NCBI RefSeq assembly: GCF_049310925.1
Contig: NZ_JBMERP010000120.1
Span: 1-7,774 of the forward strand
Direction: 5' to 3'
Source: Virgibacillus_F sp049310925
GTDB taxonomy: Bacteria > Bacillota > Bacilli > Bacillales > Amphibacillaceae
DNA length: 7,774 nucleotides
Positions within the stretch are counted from its first letter, which is position 1; each line of letters starts with the position of its first letter. This document shows positions 6,854 through 7,774 of the stretch, in pieces. A program made the position numbers and the translations under genes. Below the pieces are notes generated by a model. That model did not search any database and had not been told where the DNA came from. It saw nothing but the letters and a program-made list of their open reading frames with translations.

Positions 6854-7618
6854 ATGAGTACGTATAAAGAGCTAGAAACCATTCTACGGAAATTACGATT
6901 CGTCGAAACGTCCGAACACTTACCTGAACTGATAAAGAAAGGAGAACGTCAGTCATTATCCTATACTAGTTTTCTATTGGAAGTTATGGAATATGAACAA
7001 AAAAGACGGGAAGAAAAATTGATTGAAAAAAGACTTAAATGGGCAACTTTCCCCATATATAAGACATTAGATGAATTTTCCCTAGAGGAACAACCGTCAT
7101 TAAAGAAACAACAATTTAACCAGTTGGTAGATTTAGCATGGCTAGATCAGCTGTATAATCTTATTCTTCTAGGTCCTACTGGTGTAGGGAAAACAACCTT
7201 GGCCATTGGTTTAGGTATAAAAGCTATATACGAAGGATATAAAGTATCCTTTATATCAATGGGAGAACTGGTTCATGTGCTAAAAACAGAAGAAATAACT
7301 CGAAAATCCCAGTTGCGATTAAAAAGGATAAGAAACTCAAATCTAGTGATAATAGACGACCTTATGTTTATGGCAATGGACCAACGTGAAGCTAATTTAT
7401 TCTTCCACTTTATAAATGAGTTATATAATCAATCCTCAATCATCTTAACGTCTAACAAGGGACCAGGTGATTGGGGTGAACTACTGGGAGATCCGGCAAT
7501 TACTGCAGCAATATTAGATAGAATTATTCATCGAGCTGAAGTAATTCAATTATCAGGAGACAGCCTTCGATTAAAAAATCGAAGTACGATATTTAATAAA
7601 GAAAGTGTTCAAAATTAA
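6854..7618 (+). CDS. istB: IS21-family helper ATPase IstB
   Basis: IstB is the AAA+ ATPase that works with IstA. It assembles on DNA, remodels the target and stimulates transposition, and it is a relative of DnaC/DnaA-type helicase loaders. The 254-residue length is normal. An N-terminal helical region (about 1-95) is followed by Walker A GPTGVGKT (107-114), Walker B LVIIDDL (D168-D169), a sensor-like IILTSNKG, and LDRIIHRAEVIQLSGDSLRLKNR near the end, typical of IstB. It starts at ATG 6854 behind a very strong GGAGGGAGGTGAT at 6836-6848. The gene is 29 bases after istA and presumably on the same transcript. Its final codons overlap an inner end repeat (7602-7612), so the coding end and the transposase-binding end are shared. 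No lesion is visible. Confidence 0.96.
   Translation: MSTYKELETILRKLRFVETSEHLPELIKKGERQSLSYTSFLLEVMEYEQKRREEKLIEKRLKWATFPIYKTLDEFSLEEQPSLKKQQFNQLVDLAWLDQLYNLILLGPTGVGKTTLAIGLGIKAIYEGYKVSFISMGELVHVLKTEEITRKSQLRLKRIRNSNLVIIDDLMFMAMDQREANLFFHFINELYNQSSIILTSNKGPGDWGELLGDPAITAAILDRIIHRAEVIQLSGDSLRLKNRSTIFNKESVQN
7602..7612 (+). repeat. Inner end repeat, second right copy within istB
   Basis: AAAGTGTTCAA repeats the core of 7622-7637 about 22-25 bases further inside. It is part of the last istB codons (KESVQN). Confidence 0.6.
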
Positions 7619-7621
7619 TGA

Positions 7622-7637
7622 GCAAAAAGTGTTCAAT
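7622..7637 (-). repeat. Inner end repeat, outer right copy
   Basis: GCAAAAAGTGTTCAAT is the exact 16-base reverse complement of 5189-5204. Confidence 0.75.
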
Positions 7638-7654
7638 TTAACTTGACGGTTACA
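7637..7654 (-). repeat. Right terminal inverted repeat of the intact IS21 element
   Basis: Its reverse complement TGTAACCGTCAAGTTAAA matches the left end at 13 of 18 positions. AGAC follows immediately. Confidence 0.75.
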
Positions 7655-7658
7655 AGAC
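7655..7658 (+). repeat. Target site duplication AGAC, right copy
   Basis: Identical to 5144-5147. Joining the two flanks at one copy gives the pre-insertion sequence TTGAAGACCTGGTGCC. Confidence 0.75.
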
Positions 7659-7661
7659 CTG

Positions 7662-7672
7662 GTGCCTGTCAC
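7662..7672 (+). repeat. 11-base repeat GTGCCTGTCAC, copy 2
   Basis: Same orientation as 4298-4308. Before the second IS21 insertion it lay 15-20 bases past the point where the older istA stops looking like IstA. Confidence 0.45.
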
Positions 7673-7680
7673 TTCCCGAT

Positions 7681-7711
7681 AAAAAGGTGTACCAAATTGG
7701 TACACCTTTTT
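7681..7711. terminator. Perfect 31-base palindrome, probable bidirectional terminator
   Basis: Fifteen bases (7681-7695, starting AAAAAGGTGTACC) are the exact reverse complement of 7697-7711, with one A between them. As RNA this folds into a stem with a small AAATT-type loop and ends in five Ts in either direction, which suits a Rho-independent terminator. No gene is visible to the right, so which unit it serves is unknown. Confidence 0.6.
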
Positions 7712-7774
7712 GAGTACAATAATCTTTTAGTGTATTAGCTAGCAGGATTTTACATATTTATTATAGAACTTATT

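Larger units (their letters stand above)
5148..7654 (+). mobile_element. IS21-family insertion sequence, structurally complete (2507 bp)
   Basis: The element has the two-gene istA-istB plan of IS21. Its ends are imperfect inverted repeats: left 5148-5165 and the reverse complement of right 7637-7654 both start TGTAAC, agree at 13 of 18 positions, and differ only by transitions. AGAC flanks both ends as a target duplication. Inner repeats of TTGAACACTTTTTGC occur at both ends. The perfect duplication and undisturbed ends suggest a fairly recent insertion. The only visible lesion is the frame break in istA, so the copy may be non-autonomous unless the break is bridged. It inserted in the same orientation as the older IS21 remnant. 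Confidence 0.88.

Overview
The window looks like part of a low-GC Gram-positive genome, most likely Bacillaceae. The DNA is AT-rich, most genes have strong GGAGG-type ribosome binding sites, and the proteins resemble Bacillus-type versions in my memory; no search was run. It is a defence locus followed by layered mobile-element debris, and nearly everything reads left to right.

Positions 1-4225 hold a type I restriction-modification operon in the order hsdR-hsdM-hsdS. The hsdR gene enters from the left edge and only its C-terminal part is visible. The gap between hsdR and hsdM is 3 bases, and hsdM and hsdS overlap by 8 bases, so the genes are probably translationally coupled. HsdM with HsdS makes the methyltransferase, and adding HsdR gives the DNA-translocating nuclease. 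The HsdM N-terminus and HsdR C-terminus point to the EcoKI-like (type IA) branch.

Positions 4226-4820 are scar tissue. They hold a C-terminal piece of an unrelated specificity-type target-recognition domain (to 4695) and a possible 30-residue tail of a minus-strand gene (4728-4820). That tail ends exactly where an insertion-sequence end appears to begin.

Positions 4821-5147 are the left end of a decayed IS21-family element. It has four TACCA repeats spaced 21-22 bases apart, a ribosome binding site and the first ~55 codons of istA.

Positions 5148-7654 are a second, structurally complete IS21-family element of 2507 bp. It carries istA and istB, imperfect terminal inverted repeats beginning TGTAAC, and a 4-base target duplication AGAC. 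Its istA is broken into two frames at an A7 run. A strong RNA stem-loop covers the istA ribosome binding site and may silence istA in read-through transcripts.

The last 120 bases contain an 11-base repeat shared with position 4298 and a perfect 31-base palindrome that could act as a bidirectional terminator. I see no gene after 7712. I see no tRNA, rRNA or CRISPR array. The strongest candidates for something new are the istA leader stem-loop and the slippery A7 site. The genes themselves belong to known families.
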